Source of the DNA: Verrucomicrobiota bacterium
GTDB lineage: Bacteria > Verrucomicrobiota > Verrucomicrobiia > Opitutales > Opitutaceae
NCBI GenBank assembly: GCA_023428905.1
Contig: JAEYWP010000026.1
Span: 62,001-126,000 of the forward strand
Length of the DNA stretch: 64,000 nt
Reading direction: 5' to 3'
Part shown: one piece after another, positions 28,138-37,399 of the stretch
Numbering within the stretch: the stretch's first letter is position 1
Layout: every line of letters starts with the position of its first letter
Notes under the pieces: model-generated
Database searches by the model: none
What the model was told of the DNA's origin: nothing
What the model saw: the letters and a program-made list of their open reading frames with translations, nothing else
Position numbers and translations under genes: made by a program

Positions 28138-28482
28138 TTTGGAGGTAGGTTATGAATCGGTTTGCCCGGGTGTCAACTGGCGCTCCGGGGATGCGGGTGC
28201 GTGGTCGGGCGTCACCCCGGGAGTCGCTCACCTACCATAGGCGCGGTTACACGACAGCGGCTTTCGGCTGGTGGTGTTTCCGGCTGCGGGGCCTGGCGGA
28301 TGAGGTGCGGAGTCAGCAGGGTCGAAATCCGCCAGTTCCAGTCACACCGGAACGGGTACGTGAGGTGTCTGAAATTTCAGTGATACCCCTACAGATATCT
28401 CGGGCTTCCCCGACTTCTCGGTCGCCTCCTAAAACGGCAGAGTGGGTGCGGCGAGAGGGCCTAACGCACTACCCAACCCAAA
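28138..28482. other. Intergenic region, 345 bp
   Basis: Separates the minus-strand CNNM group from the plus-strand PEP-CTERM gene and must hold their divergent promoters. CTGAAATTTCAG (28369-28380) is a perfect 12-bp palindrome about 100 bp before the PEP-CTERM start. A weak sigma-54-like -24/-12 pattern (TGGCGGA at 28294, GTGC at 28305) was considered and rejected. No convincing reading frame is present. Confidence 0.5.
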
Positions 28483-29073
28483 ATGAAAACGCTTCTACTA
28501 ACACTCCTGGCGGGCTGCGCCCTCCAGTGCGCATCGGCCCAGGTCATCACCCTCCGCGGCACCGTTGCCGACACCACCCTGGGCGGCCCCTGGGACGGTC
28601 TGATTGCCGTCGGTGACGAGGTGGTCACCACCATTGAGATCAAGCCGCTGGCTCCCACTGACCTGTCCGGCGATTGGTCACTTCTGATGTATTCGGCGTC
28701 CACGACGCTGAGTGTCGGGAGCGTGGGCCAGATCGGCTCCGACCTGGAGACGGAGTATTTCGCCTACAAGGGCTTTGCCGGGCTCTACGGCTTCCAGTCT
28801 TCGGTGGTGGGCGGCGAGCTGGCTTCGTCCAGCTACCTGTTCTCGAGCGATGCCTCAGTGCTGTGGGGTGACTTTCCAATCACCGGCACGCTCCTCTCAA
28901 ATTTTGATGTGCTCGCCTTTGGGGACGCAGAGCTGGGCCTCGACGCGTTCTCCTGGACGGTCACCAGCGTGGACGTGGTTTCGAACGTTCCGATCCCGGA
29001 GCCGTCCACCTACGGTTTGATCGGCGCCGGCGCGCTCCTCGCGGCAGTTGCGTATCGCCGCCGTCGCCGCTGA
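28483..29073 (+). CDS. PEP-CTERM sorting-domain secreted protein
   Basis: 196 residues from ATG 28483 (MKTLLLTLLAGCALQCASAQ), with a Sec signal peptide. The middle is a beta-rich, Gly/Ser-rich domain of unknown fold. The C-terminus is a textbook PEP-CTERM signal: IPEPSTYGLIG, a short hydrophobic helix and a closing run of arginines. Such proteins are exported, processed by an exosortase and anchored or released outside the cell. No exosortase gene is in the window. The gene is single and has its own terminator. Confidence 0.93.
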   Translation: MKTLLLTLLAGCALQCASAQVITLRGTVADTTLGGPWDGLIAVGDEVVTTIEIKPLAPTDLSGDWSLLMYSASTTLSVGSVGQIGSDLETEYFAYKGFAGLYGFQSSVVGGELASSSYLFSSDASVLWGDFPITGTLLSNFDVLAFGDAELGLDAFSWTVTSVDVVSNVPIPEPSTYGLIGAGALLAAVAYRRRRR

Positions 29074-29146
29074 GTGCGTTCGCCGTTCGCTCGCAGGGTC
29101 GCGGCAGTGCCGCGCTGCGGGGAGCGAGTGCCATCCTTTAAACTCC

Positions 29147-29172
29147 AAGCCGGCCTTCGGGCCGGCTTTTTT
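29147..29172 (+). terminator. Rho-independent terminator after the PEP-CTERM gene
   Basis: A 9-bp stem AAGCCGGCC/GGCCGGCTT (29147-29155 with 29160-29168) with a TTCG loop is followed by a T run to 29172. Confidence 0.85.
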
Positions 29173-29387
29173 GCGACCGTCGGACCGCGTGAGCGGCTGG
29201 ACGGAGCAGAGCACGGCTGCCCACCGCCGGGGCGCGTAGGGCGGTGTCGCCTGCGGTCGGTTTTGCGGGTTGCGGCTGCGTATCCGGTTTCCTGTGCAGG
29301 CGTGCGTCGTGGCGGAGAAGGGCAGCGGCGCGCCGGACGCGTCGTGCGGGTTTGCTGCAGCCTACGTCCGTGGTTTTGCCTAGACGC

Positions 29388-29421
29388 AAAAAAGCCGGCG
29401 ACGCGTACTCGCGCCGCCGGC
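29388..29421 (-). terminator. Rho-independent terminator after the GH10 gene
   Basis: Read on the minus strand, a GCCGGCG/CGCCGGC stem (29413-29421 with 29394-29401) precedes a run of six T (29388-29393). It lies 24 bp past the xylanase stop. Confidence 0.75.
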
Positions 29422-29444
29422 CGAGGGGATCGAAGCAGCCGGGC

Positions 29445-32400
29445 TTAACGGTTCCCGCGCATCAGTTGGAGGGCGCCGAACTGGGAGGGATCCAGGTAGG
29501 CATTGCCGGTGGTATCATTCCATAGGGCGACGCTGGAGCGGACGCCGTCGCCGGCACCGTCGTTGTTCACCTGCAGGTCGAAACCAATGTAGCCACCCTC
29601 GCGAGCGGCGAGGCCGTCGATGGCGAGCGCCGCCTCCACGATGTAGCCGCCTGGAATCGTGCGCGTGGATGAGACAATGCGGGCGGCCGTCGCACCGCCA
29701 CCGAAACTGCGCTCGTTGTCGTAGTTGACGCGGAACTGCGAGTCATCGGCCTGGTAGGTGACGGTTTGCCCGTTGTTCGCGTCGACGAAGATCTCGACCG
29801 AATCCTCTTCCCACGGATTGGGGCTCGCCTTGCTGAGGAGGGGGTCGGTGACGATCGCATACACGTAGAGGTGGCCGTCATCCCAGAGCGTCCGGACCTG
29901 GGCGGTGGCGCCCGACGAGCCGAGAACGAAACTCTTCGTCTCGAACATGTCGGTCGCGTTCCAGAGCGTGTCGGCGTAACCGTCGATCACCGGAGTGCCG
30001 CGCAGGGTGCGGGCGGTGCGCTTCTGGCCGATCAGGTTGAGGGTGCCGCGTGCATCGAGATCAGTTTCCTGGGTGTGATTGGTGTCACTCCAGGACTGCT
30101 TCTGCTTGGTGGCGGAGTCGGTCACACGCACGTCGAGGGCGAGGCTGCCGCCCACGGAGAGGGCCTGCCCTGCGGGGAGCACTGCGTAGACCACGTAGCC
30201 GGTGGCATTGGGAACGCCGACCGCGTTGGCGCCGGTGGCGGACTGTACGCCGAGGGCGCGGAAGGCGTAGCGGGTGGATCCCATGAACACCTCCACCAGG
30301 TCGCTCGAGCTGCGGGTTTTGTCCGTGACGTCCACGCGGATATACACCTTGTCGCCGTTCCAGACGGAGCGGAAGGTCGCGGTGGAGGGGGCGTTGCCGC
30401 CTGTGCTGAGCGGCTCCGGCGCGAGAGCGTTCCAGAACGCTTCGGCCACGCCGACGGTCCACTTCGAGACGCGGGTGATGTTCATCGCCTTCGGGTCGAT
30501 CGGCAGCTGGGTGGGATCAACGATGCCCCAATAGGCCGGCTTGGCCTGGAGCTGTTCATCGAAGGGCAGCGGCTTGTCGTCGCGGGTGATCGGCGAAGTC
30601 TTCAGCCAGCTGCTGTCGTCGCCCAGGCCCCAGATGGTGACGCTGTTGATGATGGCGGCCTGCTCACGGTAGACGTTAAACACGTCGCGGTAGCGATAGC
30701 CCTGGAGCACGAGTGTTTCCTGGCTCACCGGGGCAGTGGACGTACTGTTGGTGTACGCACTCATGTCGAACTCGGTGATCTCGTTCATCAGGCCCATCGC
30801 AGCGAAGGTCTGCAGGGTCTGGCGGATGGCATCCATCGAAGGCCACGCCACGTTGATGTGGGCCTGGTGGCCGACACCGTCGACGGGCACGTTGCGATCG
30901 AGCAGGCCTTGCACGACCACGCGCAGGGCTTCGCGCTTGGCGGCGTCCTCCGTGCTGTAATCATTGATGAACAGCGCGGTGTCGCCGGCCACTTCGGCCG
31001 CGTAGCGGAAGGCATGGTCGATGAAGTCCGGCCCGATGATTTGCAGCCAGGGTGAGTTGCGGAGGCCGCCCGGCTGGCTCGGATCGATCACCTCGTTCAC
31101 CACGTCCCACGAATCGATGATATCGAGGTAGCGCGGCACCACGGCATGGATATGTGTCCTCAGGCGCTGGAGTAGGAGGGTGCGGTGGGCGGGATTGTTG
31201 GGCTGGAGCGCCTGGCCGGCGGCGTCCTGGAAAACCCAGGCGGGGGTCTGGGCGTGCCACAGCAGGGTGTGGCCGCGCATGCGCAGGCCATTCTGCCGAG
31301 CGAAGTTCGCAAAGGCGTCGGCGCGCGCCCAGTTGAAGTTGCCTTCGGTGGGCTGCAGCGCGTCCCACTTCATCGCGTTGCCGGCGGTGATCTGGCTGTA
31401 GTGCTTCAGGAGAAGCTGGCGCTGCACGCCGACAAGATTTCCCTCTTCGATGGCTGCGCCGAGGGGGAAGTACGGTTCGAGCACGTCCTTCAGTGACGGG
31501 ATGTTCGTCTGGATCGGCAGCGTCGGCAGATAGGTGAGGACAAAGTCGTCGACGTAGAAGGAGGCCGTGCCGCTCGCGGTTTCCACGTAGAGGGACAGTT
31601 GGTCCACATCGAGGGCGAAGGTGTACTCCGTGCGGAGATTCACCCAGGCGGCGTCGGTGACGCGGGTGTTGCCGATCACGGTGTTGTAGGTGGTCACACC
31701 GCCAAGCCCCGCCTGGAGACTGACGCGGATGTCGGAAGCGGTTTCACCGGGCAGCAGGCGCACCCAGAGGGAGACGAGGTACTTCGAACCGCGGTGGAGT
31801 TTGCAGAGCGCGTTGATGCTCGGGCCCTGCCAGGAGGCGGCGCGTCCGGTGACGGAGAGGCTGCGGGTGCCGCTCTGGGACACGCCGGTGACGTTGGTCA
31901 GCACGGCGGGACCGCGGCCGGTCCATCCCTGGTTGGTTCCACTCTCGAAGTCCGTGAACAGACCCGATTGATCGAGCGGCTGCGGGCAGCCGGGGGTGGT
32001 CAATGCGGTGATGGTGAAATCGTCGAGGTGATAAGCGGAGGTTGCGTCATCGCTCTCCAGATAAAGTACGCAGACGGTGTTGTCTTCGGCGGGCAGGCTG
32101 AGCGTGCCCTGGAGCTGGACCCAGGCCCCGTCCGTGACGGTTTGCGGCGCTGTGACCTGGCTGTAGGTGGTCGAGCCGGCGACGGGCGTGCGCTCGAGTG
32201 TGAACTTGAGCGCGGAGGCAGGTTGGCCTGCGGCCAGACGCACCCAACCCGAAACCTGGTAGGTCGCGTTGCGGGCGAGGCGGGCGCGCAGGTCGAGGAC
32301 GGGCCCGTTCCACGTGGCCGTGCGGCCGGTGGTTTTGAGGCTGGCCGAGCCGCTGCGTGCAACCTCCGTGGAGCTGACCACAGCGACGGAGCCGCGGGGG

Positions 32401-32639
32401 CCCCAGCCCTGGGTGGTCAGGTCGTCAAAGGTGTTTGAGACCACCTGGGCGGTCGCGGATGACGCGAGCACCGAGGCAAAGAGGGCGGCGACAAAAACGC
32501 CCAACGCGGTGCCGCCGCATCGGAGGAGGTGGGAGGTTGCGCGACCGAGGGAGCGGAGGAGCGTGCCCGGCGTGGGGCGGCTGGAAGCGAAACCGGGGAG
32601 GGCGGCTCGATCCAGCGAACAGGACAGGGGAGGGATCAT
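29445..32639 (-). CDS. Modular secreted endo-1,4-beta-xylanase, GH10 with CBM4/9 and CBM9 modules
   Basis: 1064 residues from ATG 32639. The signal peptide is long (hydrophobic core about 43-62, ending SATAQ); a later non-ATG start cannot be excluded. Two CBM4_9-like sandwiches (about 66-215 and 228-385) share NTFDD/TDFESG openings, QGW and YxxDDF ends. The GH10 barrel follows (about 395-735) with GNAMKWDALQPTEG, acid/base Glu516 in WDVVNEV and nucleophile Glu623 in ITEFDMS. Two CBM9-like domains close the protein (VDVTDKT, and GYADTLWN ... YAIVTDPLL ... EEDSVEIFVD). It cleaves xylan outside the cell or in the periplasm. It is divergent from the PQQ dehydrogenase gene. Confidence 0.94.
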   Translation of the reverse strand: MIPPLSCSLDRAALPGFASSRPTPGTLLRSLGRATSHLLRCGGTALGVFVAALFASVLASSATAQVVSNTFDDLTTQGWGPRGSVAVVSSTEVARSGSASLKTTGRTATWNGPVLDLRARLARNATYQVSGWVRLAAGQPASALKFTLERTPVAGSTTYSQVTAPQTVTDGAWVQLQGTLSLPAEDNTVCVLYLESDDATSAYHLDDFTITALTTPGCPQPLDQSGLFTDFESGTNQGWTGRGPAVLTNVTGVSQSGTRSLSVTGRAASWQGPSINALCKLHRGSKYLVSLWVRLLPGETASDIRVSLQAGLGGVTTYNTVIGNTRVTDAAWVNLRTEYTFALDVDQLSLYVETASGTASFYVDDFVLTYLPTLPIQTNIPSLKDVLEPYFPLGAAIEEGNLVGVQRQLLLKHYSQITAGNAMKWDALQPTEGNFNWARADAFANFARQNGLRMRGHTLLWHAQTPAWVFQDAAGQALQPNNPAHRTLLLQRLRTHIHAVVPRYLDIIDSWDVVNEVIDPSQPGGLRNSPWLQIIGPDFIDHAFRYAAEVAGDTALFINDYSTEDAAKREALRVVVQGLLDRNVPVDGVGHQAHINVAWPSMDAIRQTLQTFAAMGLMNEITEFDMSAYTNSTSTAPVSQETLVLQGYRYRDVFNVYREQAAIINSVTIWGLGDDSSWLKTSPITRDDKPLPFDEQLQAKPAYWGIVDPTQLPIDPKAMNITRVSKWTVGVAEAFWNALAPEPLSTGGNAPSTATFRSVWNGDKVYIRVDVTDKTRSSSDLVEVFMGSTRYAFRALGVQSATGANAVGVPNATGYVVYAVLPAGQALSVGGSLALDVRVTDSATKQKQSWSDTNHTQETDLDARGTLNLIGQKRTARTLRGTPVIDGYADTLWNATDMFETKSFVLGSSGATAQVRTLWDDGHLYVYAIVTDPLLSKASPNPWEEDSVEIFVDANNGQTVTYQADDSQFRVNYDNERSFGGGATAARIVSSTRTIPGGYIVEAALAIDGLAAREGGYIGFDLQVNNDGAGDGVRSSVALWNDTTGNAYLDPSQFGALQLMRGNR

Positions 32640-32651
32640 GTTGAGGCTGTA

Positions 32652-32668
32652 GTGGTTTATTAATCCAC
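32652..32668 (-). promoter_or_regulatory. Candidate operator of the xylanase gene
   Basis: GTGGTTTATTAATCCAC is a 17-bp near-palindrome (7 of 8 pairs match) lying 13-29 bp upstream of the xylanase start codon on the minus strand. An odd-centred, AT-rich core with GTGG/CCAC ends resembles LacI- or AraC-type operators. No regulator gene is adjacent. Confidence 0.35.
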
Positions 32669-33061
32669 CAGCCTGCCCGCCAACGCAGTGATGCTGGAGG
32701 ACTCAACCCATGGGTGCAGCCTGAGTCCGTTTGCAGGGTGCAAACAGGTTCGGGCAGCTCAGGGGTGGAGAAAGCGCGTTGGGGTCCGAAACGGGGGCAG
32801 GTGGGTAGGGAGGGAAGGTCCCCTCAAAATGCCCCTCCGCAACCGAGGAGTCAGTCTAACCTTTGACCGGACCTTCGGGGTCGCCCGGCGTGACGTACCC
32901 GTGCGCGCCGCCGACACGACTGTGCACGGCTCCGGGCGCCGGTGGTTTGCGTGGCACCGGGAGCGAGCGCGCCGGTCGATCCGGCTCCCCGCGAGCGCGC
33001 ATGGCCCCCCCTCGGCAGCTGACGCTTGCCGGGCGTGTGCACGGACGGCGGCCCCCCAGCC
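32669..33061. other. Divergent intergenic region, 393 bp
   Basis: Lies between the xylanase and PQQ dehydrogenase starts. It contains a nested inverted repeat: GGACTCA (32699-32705) pairs with TGAGTCC (32722-32728) around the inner palindrome ACCCATGGGT (32706-32715). No coding frame with supporting features was found; the rest is GC-rich without recognisable signals. Confidence 0.45.
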
Positions 33062-35803
33062 ATGAGCCACACAGATTCCCCTTATCGGCGGTTTGCGCCG
33101 CTTTTTTTACTGGCAGCCTGCCTGGCTGCGCTGCTCTCGGGTCAGTCCATCGTTTTGGGAGCGACACTCCCCGCTGGCTTTAATGAAACGCTGGTGGCTT
33201 CGGGCCTGAGCCAACCCACCGCGATGGCCGAGGCGCCGGACGGGCGCATCTTTATTGCCCAGCAGGGCGGCGCGGTGCGGGTGGTGAAAAACGGGGCCCT
33301 GCTGCCTTCCAACTTTGTCACTCTTCCCGTGAATTCCAGCGGAGAGCGAGGGGTCCTCGGCGTCGCCTTTGACCCCGCTTTCGCCTCCAACGCGTATGTG
33401 TATCTCTACTACACGGCGACGACCCCGACCCTTCACAATCGCGTCAGCCGGTTCACCGCCAGCGGTGATGTTGCAGTCGCCGGCAGCGAGCTGCCGTTGA
33501 TGGACCTGCCCACCCTCGGGGCGACCAATCACAATGGTGGCGCGCTTCACTTCGGGCCGGACGGAAAACTTTACGTCGCGGTGGGCGACAATGCGGTCGG
33601 TTCCCATTCGCAGACGCTCGCCAACCCCTTCGGGAAGATGCTGCGGGTCAACCGGGATGGCAGCATCCCCGCGGACAACCCCTTTTATGCCTCAACCAGC
33701 GGGCTGAATCGTGCGATCTGGGCGTACGGTCTCCGAAACCCGTTCACCTTCGCCTTTGATCCGCAGGACGGCACGCTCTTCATCAACGACGTCGGGCAGA
33801 ACACCTGGGAGGAGGTCAACGAGGGGGCGGCGGGCGCCAACTACGGCTGGCCCACCACGGAGGGACCCACCAGCGACCCGCGCTTTGTGTCACCGTTTTA
33901 TAGTTACAATCATAACAATGGCTGCTCGATCGTCGGCGCGGCGTTCTACCGGCCGCCGGTCCTGCAGTTCCCCGCTGCCTACGCCGGCCAGTATTTCTTT
34001 GGAGACTACTGCGGCGGTTATATCCGGCGGCTGGACCCGGCCACCGGGGCGGTGGTGTCCTTTGCGACCGGCATCTCCAGCCTGGTTGACATCCTCGTCG
34101 CCAGGGATGGGAGCCTGTATTACCTCTCGCGGGGAAGTGGTGCCCTGTATCAGGTGCGGTACGCCGCGCTTCCAGCCATCTCCGCCCAGCCGCAGGGCCG
34201 TACGGTGAGTCTGGGGCAGGAAGTCACATTTTCCGTCACCGCCTCCGGCACGCCCCCGCTCACGTATCAGTGGCAGCGGAACGACGTCGACATATCCGGC
34301 GCCTCCTCCGCGTCGTATACCTTCACGCCGGCGCTTTCCGACAGCGGAGCCACCTTTCGCGTGATCGTCCGCAACAGCGCCGGCAGCACCACGAGCAGCC
34401 GGGCCACCCTGACCGTCACCTCCACCAATCCGACGGCGCCGGTCGCCGCGATCACCCAGCCTGCCACCGGGGCGCTCTACAGCGCGGGGACGACCCTGTC
34501 GTACGCCGGCACCGGGACCGACGCCGAGGACGGGGCGCTCCCCGCCTCGGCCTTCACCTGGGAGATCGTGTTCCATCACGACACCCACACCCACCCGTTT
34601 CTCGCACCCACCCGCGGCGTGCGCAGTGGCAGCGTGGCCATCCCGACCACGGGTGAAACGTCCGCCAATGTGTTTTATCGTATTCATCTCTCGGTGACCG
34701 ACTCAGGCGGGCGCACCCATCAGGTCACCCGCGATGTTCGGCCGCGCACCAGCACGCTCACTCTCGCGACGAATCCCGCCGGCCTGTCCGTCACGCTGGA
34801 TGGCCAGCCGTTGGCCACACCGCAGAGCGTCACCAGCGTGGTCGGGGTGAGGCGTAGCCTCGGTGTGGTGACGCCGCAGGTTGTTTCCGGGCAGACCTAC
34901 CAGTTTGCGTCGTGGTCGGATGGCGGCGGCGCCACCCACACCGTGGCGACGGCGGCGACCAACACCACCTATACCGCGACGTTCACCCCCGTCCCCAACG
35001 GCGGATCGATCGCGCTCGAAGCGGAGGACCTGGCCCGCACCAGCACCGGCGCGACTACGGTTATCGAGTCCGATGGGAGCGCCTCAGGTGGGGCGTGGGT
35101 CGCCCTGGCTGCGGACGGCATTGGCGACACCGTGGGCTTCACCACGCCCGTGATTCCGGCCGGAACGTACCAGCTGCGGCTCCGTTACAAGCGGTATAGC
35201 CAGCGCGGCCAGCTGCAGGCGCGGGTGGATGGCGTGGCGGTGGGCCAGACGTTGGACCAGTACAGCCCGAGCATTTCCTACGCCGAGGCGAATCTCGGAT
35301 CGGTGACCTTCGGCGCCGCGGGTCCTCACGTCTTCCAGCTCGCGGTCACGGGAAAACATGCGTCTTCCTCGGGCTTCAAGCTCTCGGCTGACCGGTTCAT
35401 CCTCGCCCCGGTGGCGGCTCCGTCGCGCTTTGAGGCGGAGGACGCAGTGCTGTCTCAAGCGGTGGTGGCGCAGGCCCACGGGGGCTACACCGGGACGGGT
35501 TTTGTGGATACGCAGCAGGTGGCCGGCGCCTACGTCGAGTGGCAGGTGAATGCTCCCACCGCGGGAGACTACCGGCTCGAGTTCCGCTACGCGAACGGTG
35601 GCGGATCGAACCGTCCCGTTGCCGTGCGGGTGAACGGCGCTTTGGTCGATGGTGCCCTGGCCATGCCGGCCAGCGGGTCATGGAGCGCGTGGACCACTGC
35701 TAGCATCGATGCCACGCTCAAGGCGGGGGCAAACGCGGTGCGGATCACGTCCACCACGGCGCAGGGCACGGGCAACATCGATCACCTGGTCATGCGGCCG
35801 TAA
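33062..35803 (+). CDS. Secreted PQQ-dependent sugar dehydrogenase-type protein with Ig-like and CBM6-like modules
   Basis: 913 residues from ATG 33062 (MSHTDSPYRRFAPLFLLAACLA), signal peptide at about 1-35. Residues ~36-385 form a six-bladed GSDH/sorbosone-dehydrogenase propeller (LPAGFNETLVASGLSQPTA, GERGVLGVAFDP, NHNGGALHFGPDGKLYVAVGD, WAYGLRNPFTFAFDP, YGWP). This family binds PQQ and oxidises aldoses. An Ig-like domain (about 386-465, PPLTYQWQRNDVDI), a PKD-like part, a short PEGA-like beta domain and two CBM6-like lectin domains (about 668-785 and 790-913, both starting with EAED) follow. The enzyme is thus tethered to polysaccharide. No PQQ synthesis genes are in the window. Confidence 0.88.
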   Translation: MSHTDSPYRRFAPLFLLAACLAALLSGQSIVLGATLPAGFNETLVASGLSQPTAMAEAPDGRIFIAQQGGAVRVVKNGALLPSNFVTLPVNSSGERGVLGVAFDPAFASNAYVYLYYTATTPTLHNRVSRFTASGDVAVAGSELPLMDLPTLGATNHNGGALHFGPDGKLYVAVGDNAVGSHSQTLANPFGKMLRVNRDGSIPADNPFYASTSGLNRAIWAYGLRNPFTFAFDPQDGTLFINDVGQNTWEEVNEGAAGANYGWPTTEGPTSDPRFVSPFYSYNHNNGCSIVGAAFYRPPVLQFPAAYAGQYFFGDYCGGYIRRLDPATGAVVSFATGISSLVDILVARDGSLYYLSRGSGALYQVRYAALPAISAQPQGRTVSLGQEVTFSVTASGTPPLTYQWQRNDVDISGASSASYTFTPALSDSGATFRVIVRNSAGSTTSSRATLTVTSTNPTAPVAAITQPATGALYSAGTTLSYAGTGTDAEDGALPASAFTWEIVFHHDTHTHPFLAPTRGVRSGSVAIPTTGETSANVFYRIHLSVTDSGGRTHQVTRDVRPRTSTLTLATNPAGLSVTLDGQPLATPQSVTSVVGVRRSLGVVTPQVVSGQTYQFASWSDGGGATHTVATAATNTTYTATFTPVPNGGSIALEAEDLARTSTGATTVIESDGSASGGAWVALAADGIGDTVGFTTPVIPAGTYQLRLRYKRYSQRGQLQARVDGVAVGQTLDQYSPSISYAEANLGSVTFGAAGPHVFQLAVTGKHASSSGFKLSADRFILAPVAAPSRFEAEDAVLSQAVVAQAHGGYTGTGFVDTQQVAGAYVEWQVNAPTAGDYRLEFRYANGGGSNRPVAVRVNGALVDGALAMPASGSWSAWTTASIDATLKAGANAVRITSTTAQGTGNIDHLVMRP

Positions 35804-35815
35804 GGCCCATGAGGG

Positions 35816-37285
35816 CTAGGGCGTAATCGTCACAAACACCCGCTTGTAGCGGGAAAGGGGAGGGCTGCCCTTGTCCGTCACGCGGAGGATGACATGCGCG
35901 GTGGTCTCCTGGTCGACCTTGGGGGCGGTGAGGGTGTAACGGTCGGTGTTTTCCGCTCCTCCCGTCGAGAGCTGCCCGCGGTAGGTGCCCGCTTCCGGAT
36001 AGTGAAACCACAAAAAGCTGATGCTGTCGCCGTCGGGATCCCTGCTACCGAACGCATCCAGGGTGAAGGACTTGCCCGCCTTCACGCTGATCCGGTCGGG
36101 GTGATTGAGGTGGGGGACGGGCGGGTGATTGGCCTCGGCGCGAGCTTTGACCGTCCAGTCCATCCGGGCGGCAAAGTCGTTTTGAAAATCGTCGCGCCAG
36201 CGCCAAAGAGTGACCTCCCGGCCTCGGTACGTACGCTCCTGCTTCTTGATGTTGCGCTTGTAGGAGTTCGGCACATACGGAGTATGGGCGTCAGACGTAT
36301 CCGTCCAAATGGGACGCGTCTCCTCCTCCGGAACTACCACCGACACCCCGTCCTTGATCGAACCGGGGGCCGGGGTTCCGAGCTCATAGCGGCCACCCCA
36401 GCCGCCCCAGTCCGGGTGGTCCGGTTCGTTGAGCCCGTTCGGGATCAGCCCGAGAAAGGCGGGTGTGTCTCCCTCGAAGGCCCAGGCAACGTCCGGATAC
36501 GCAGCTCCCAGGGGGCCATGGCCCTGCTGGATGTTTGCCTCCAGCCAGGCATTGCTGGCGGTGGTGTTGTCGATGCCCTCTTGAACGGTGTGGATCCCGG
36601 TCCAGGTCGCCTGTCCGTATTCGTCGCCTGGAGTGACGATGTAGAACAATGTGGGGAAGGTGCGGCGAAGCCAGGCTCCGCTGTCATCCTGGTCGGAGAT
36701 CGTGTAAACGCGCAGCTTGGCGATCAGGCGCTCGGTCTCGGCTGGGGAGCGGGTGCGTTGCAGGGTGTGGAGAGCCTGCGCCAGGGTGTTGGCGCCACCC
36801 CAGACGGAAACCCAAAGGGGGCGGTCGTCCTGCTTTTCGAGGGCATGGATGATCCAGTTGGAGCCGTCGGAGTCCTTGCCTTCGCCCACCCCTTTCAACC
36901 CGTAAACGGGCAGGCCGTTTTTCACGAGCGCCCGGAGGTGACCTGCCTCGGGATATCCCGGCTCATGTTGCAGCAGGTTGGGCTGGACCTTCGCGTATGC
37001 GTCCAGGGTGCGGAAGATGAAGTCGGGGCGGATCCTGTCCTGCTGCCAGCATGAGGTCGTTGCGACGAGGCCCTCGATGTCGATCTGGTTGGCGTACAGG
37101 AGCAGGCGCACGAGCGATTGTTCATCGTCTGGATCCGCCCCCATATCGGTGAGGACGAGGACCCGATGCCGGGAAGGGTCGGGCGAGCCCGTTTCGCCGT
37201 CCGCCGCCAGGGCGCGTGCCGGCATCTGCAACAGAAGGATGGCGCCGAGCAGGCCGGCGAGGGAGGAGGTGGGTAACGAAAGCAT
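35816..37285 (-). CDS. Secreted DUF1593 nucleoside-hydrolase-like protein (Sde182 type)
   Basis: 489 residues from ATG 37285 (MLSLPTSSLAGLLGAILLLQ), chosen for its GGAG ribosome-binding site and clean signal peptide; ATG 37297 is an alternative. The N-terminal domain has RVLVLTDMGADPDDEQSLVRLL, the Asp-rich Ca-binding start of nucleoside-hydrolase folds, then WVSVWGGANTLAQAL. The C-terminal ~100 residues form an Ig/cadherin-like sandwich (FGSRDPDGDSISFLWF). Sde182-like proteins occur with polysaccharide degradation and may cleave or bind glycosidic substrates; the activity is not established. It is convergent with the PQQ dehydrogenase and divergent from tetR. Confidence 0.85.
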   Translation of the reverse strand: MLSLPTSSLAGLLGAILLLQMPARALAADGETGSPDPSRHRVLVLTDMGADPDDEQSLVRLLLYANQIDIEGLVATTSCWQQDRIRPDFIFRTLDAYAKVQPNLLQHEPGYPEAGHLRALVKNGLPVYGLKGVGEGKDSDGSNWIIHALEKQDDRPLWVSVWGGANTLAQALHTLQRTRSPAETERLIAKLRVYTISDQDDSGAWLRRTFPTLFYIVTPGDEYGQATWTGIHTVQEGIDNTTASNAWLEANIQQGHGPLGAAYPDVAWAFEGDTPAFLGLIPNGLNEPDHPDWGGWGGRYELGTPAPGSIKDGVSVVVPEEETRPIWTDTSDAHTPYVPNSYKRNIKKQERTYRGREVTLWRWRDDFQNDFAARMDWTVKARAEANHPPVPHLNHPDRISVKAGKSFTLDAFGSRDPDGDSISFLWFHYPEAGTYRGQLSTGGAENTDRYTLTAPKVDQETTAHVILRVTDKGSPPLSRYKRVFVTITP

Positions 37286-37343
37286 GGGTGTCTCCATGCC
37301 GCTAAGCCTGGAACACGCCGCACTCAAACCCGAATCACGGCGC

Positions 37344-37390
37344 TTGACAGCTAGGACGGATGTCCTACGGCTTCTGGGACGACTGTCCTA
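37344..37390 (+). promoter_or_regulatory. Promoter with twin TetR operators
   Basis: A TTGACA -35 box (37344-37349) is followed by two inverted repeats of one type, TAGGAC-N4-GTCCTA (37352-37367) and TGGGAC-N4-GTCCTA (37375-37390), with centres 23 bp apart. The tetR start codon is 10 bp further on. Both repeats would cover the -10 region and the transcription start, as expected for autorepression. The shared intergenic position means the divergent DUF1593 gene could also be affected. Confidence 0.65.
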
Positions 37391-37399
37391 GTCGCGCGC

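Noticed and set aside
28294..28308. Sigma-54-like TGGCGGA-N4-GTGC element before the PEP-CTERM gene
   Set aside because: Spacing is right but the match is weak and it lies 175 bp from the start; GC-rich DNA gives such hits often.
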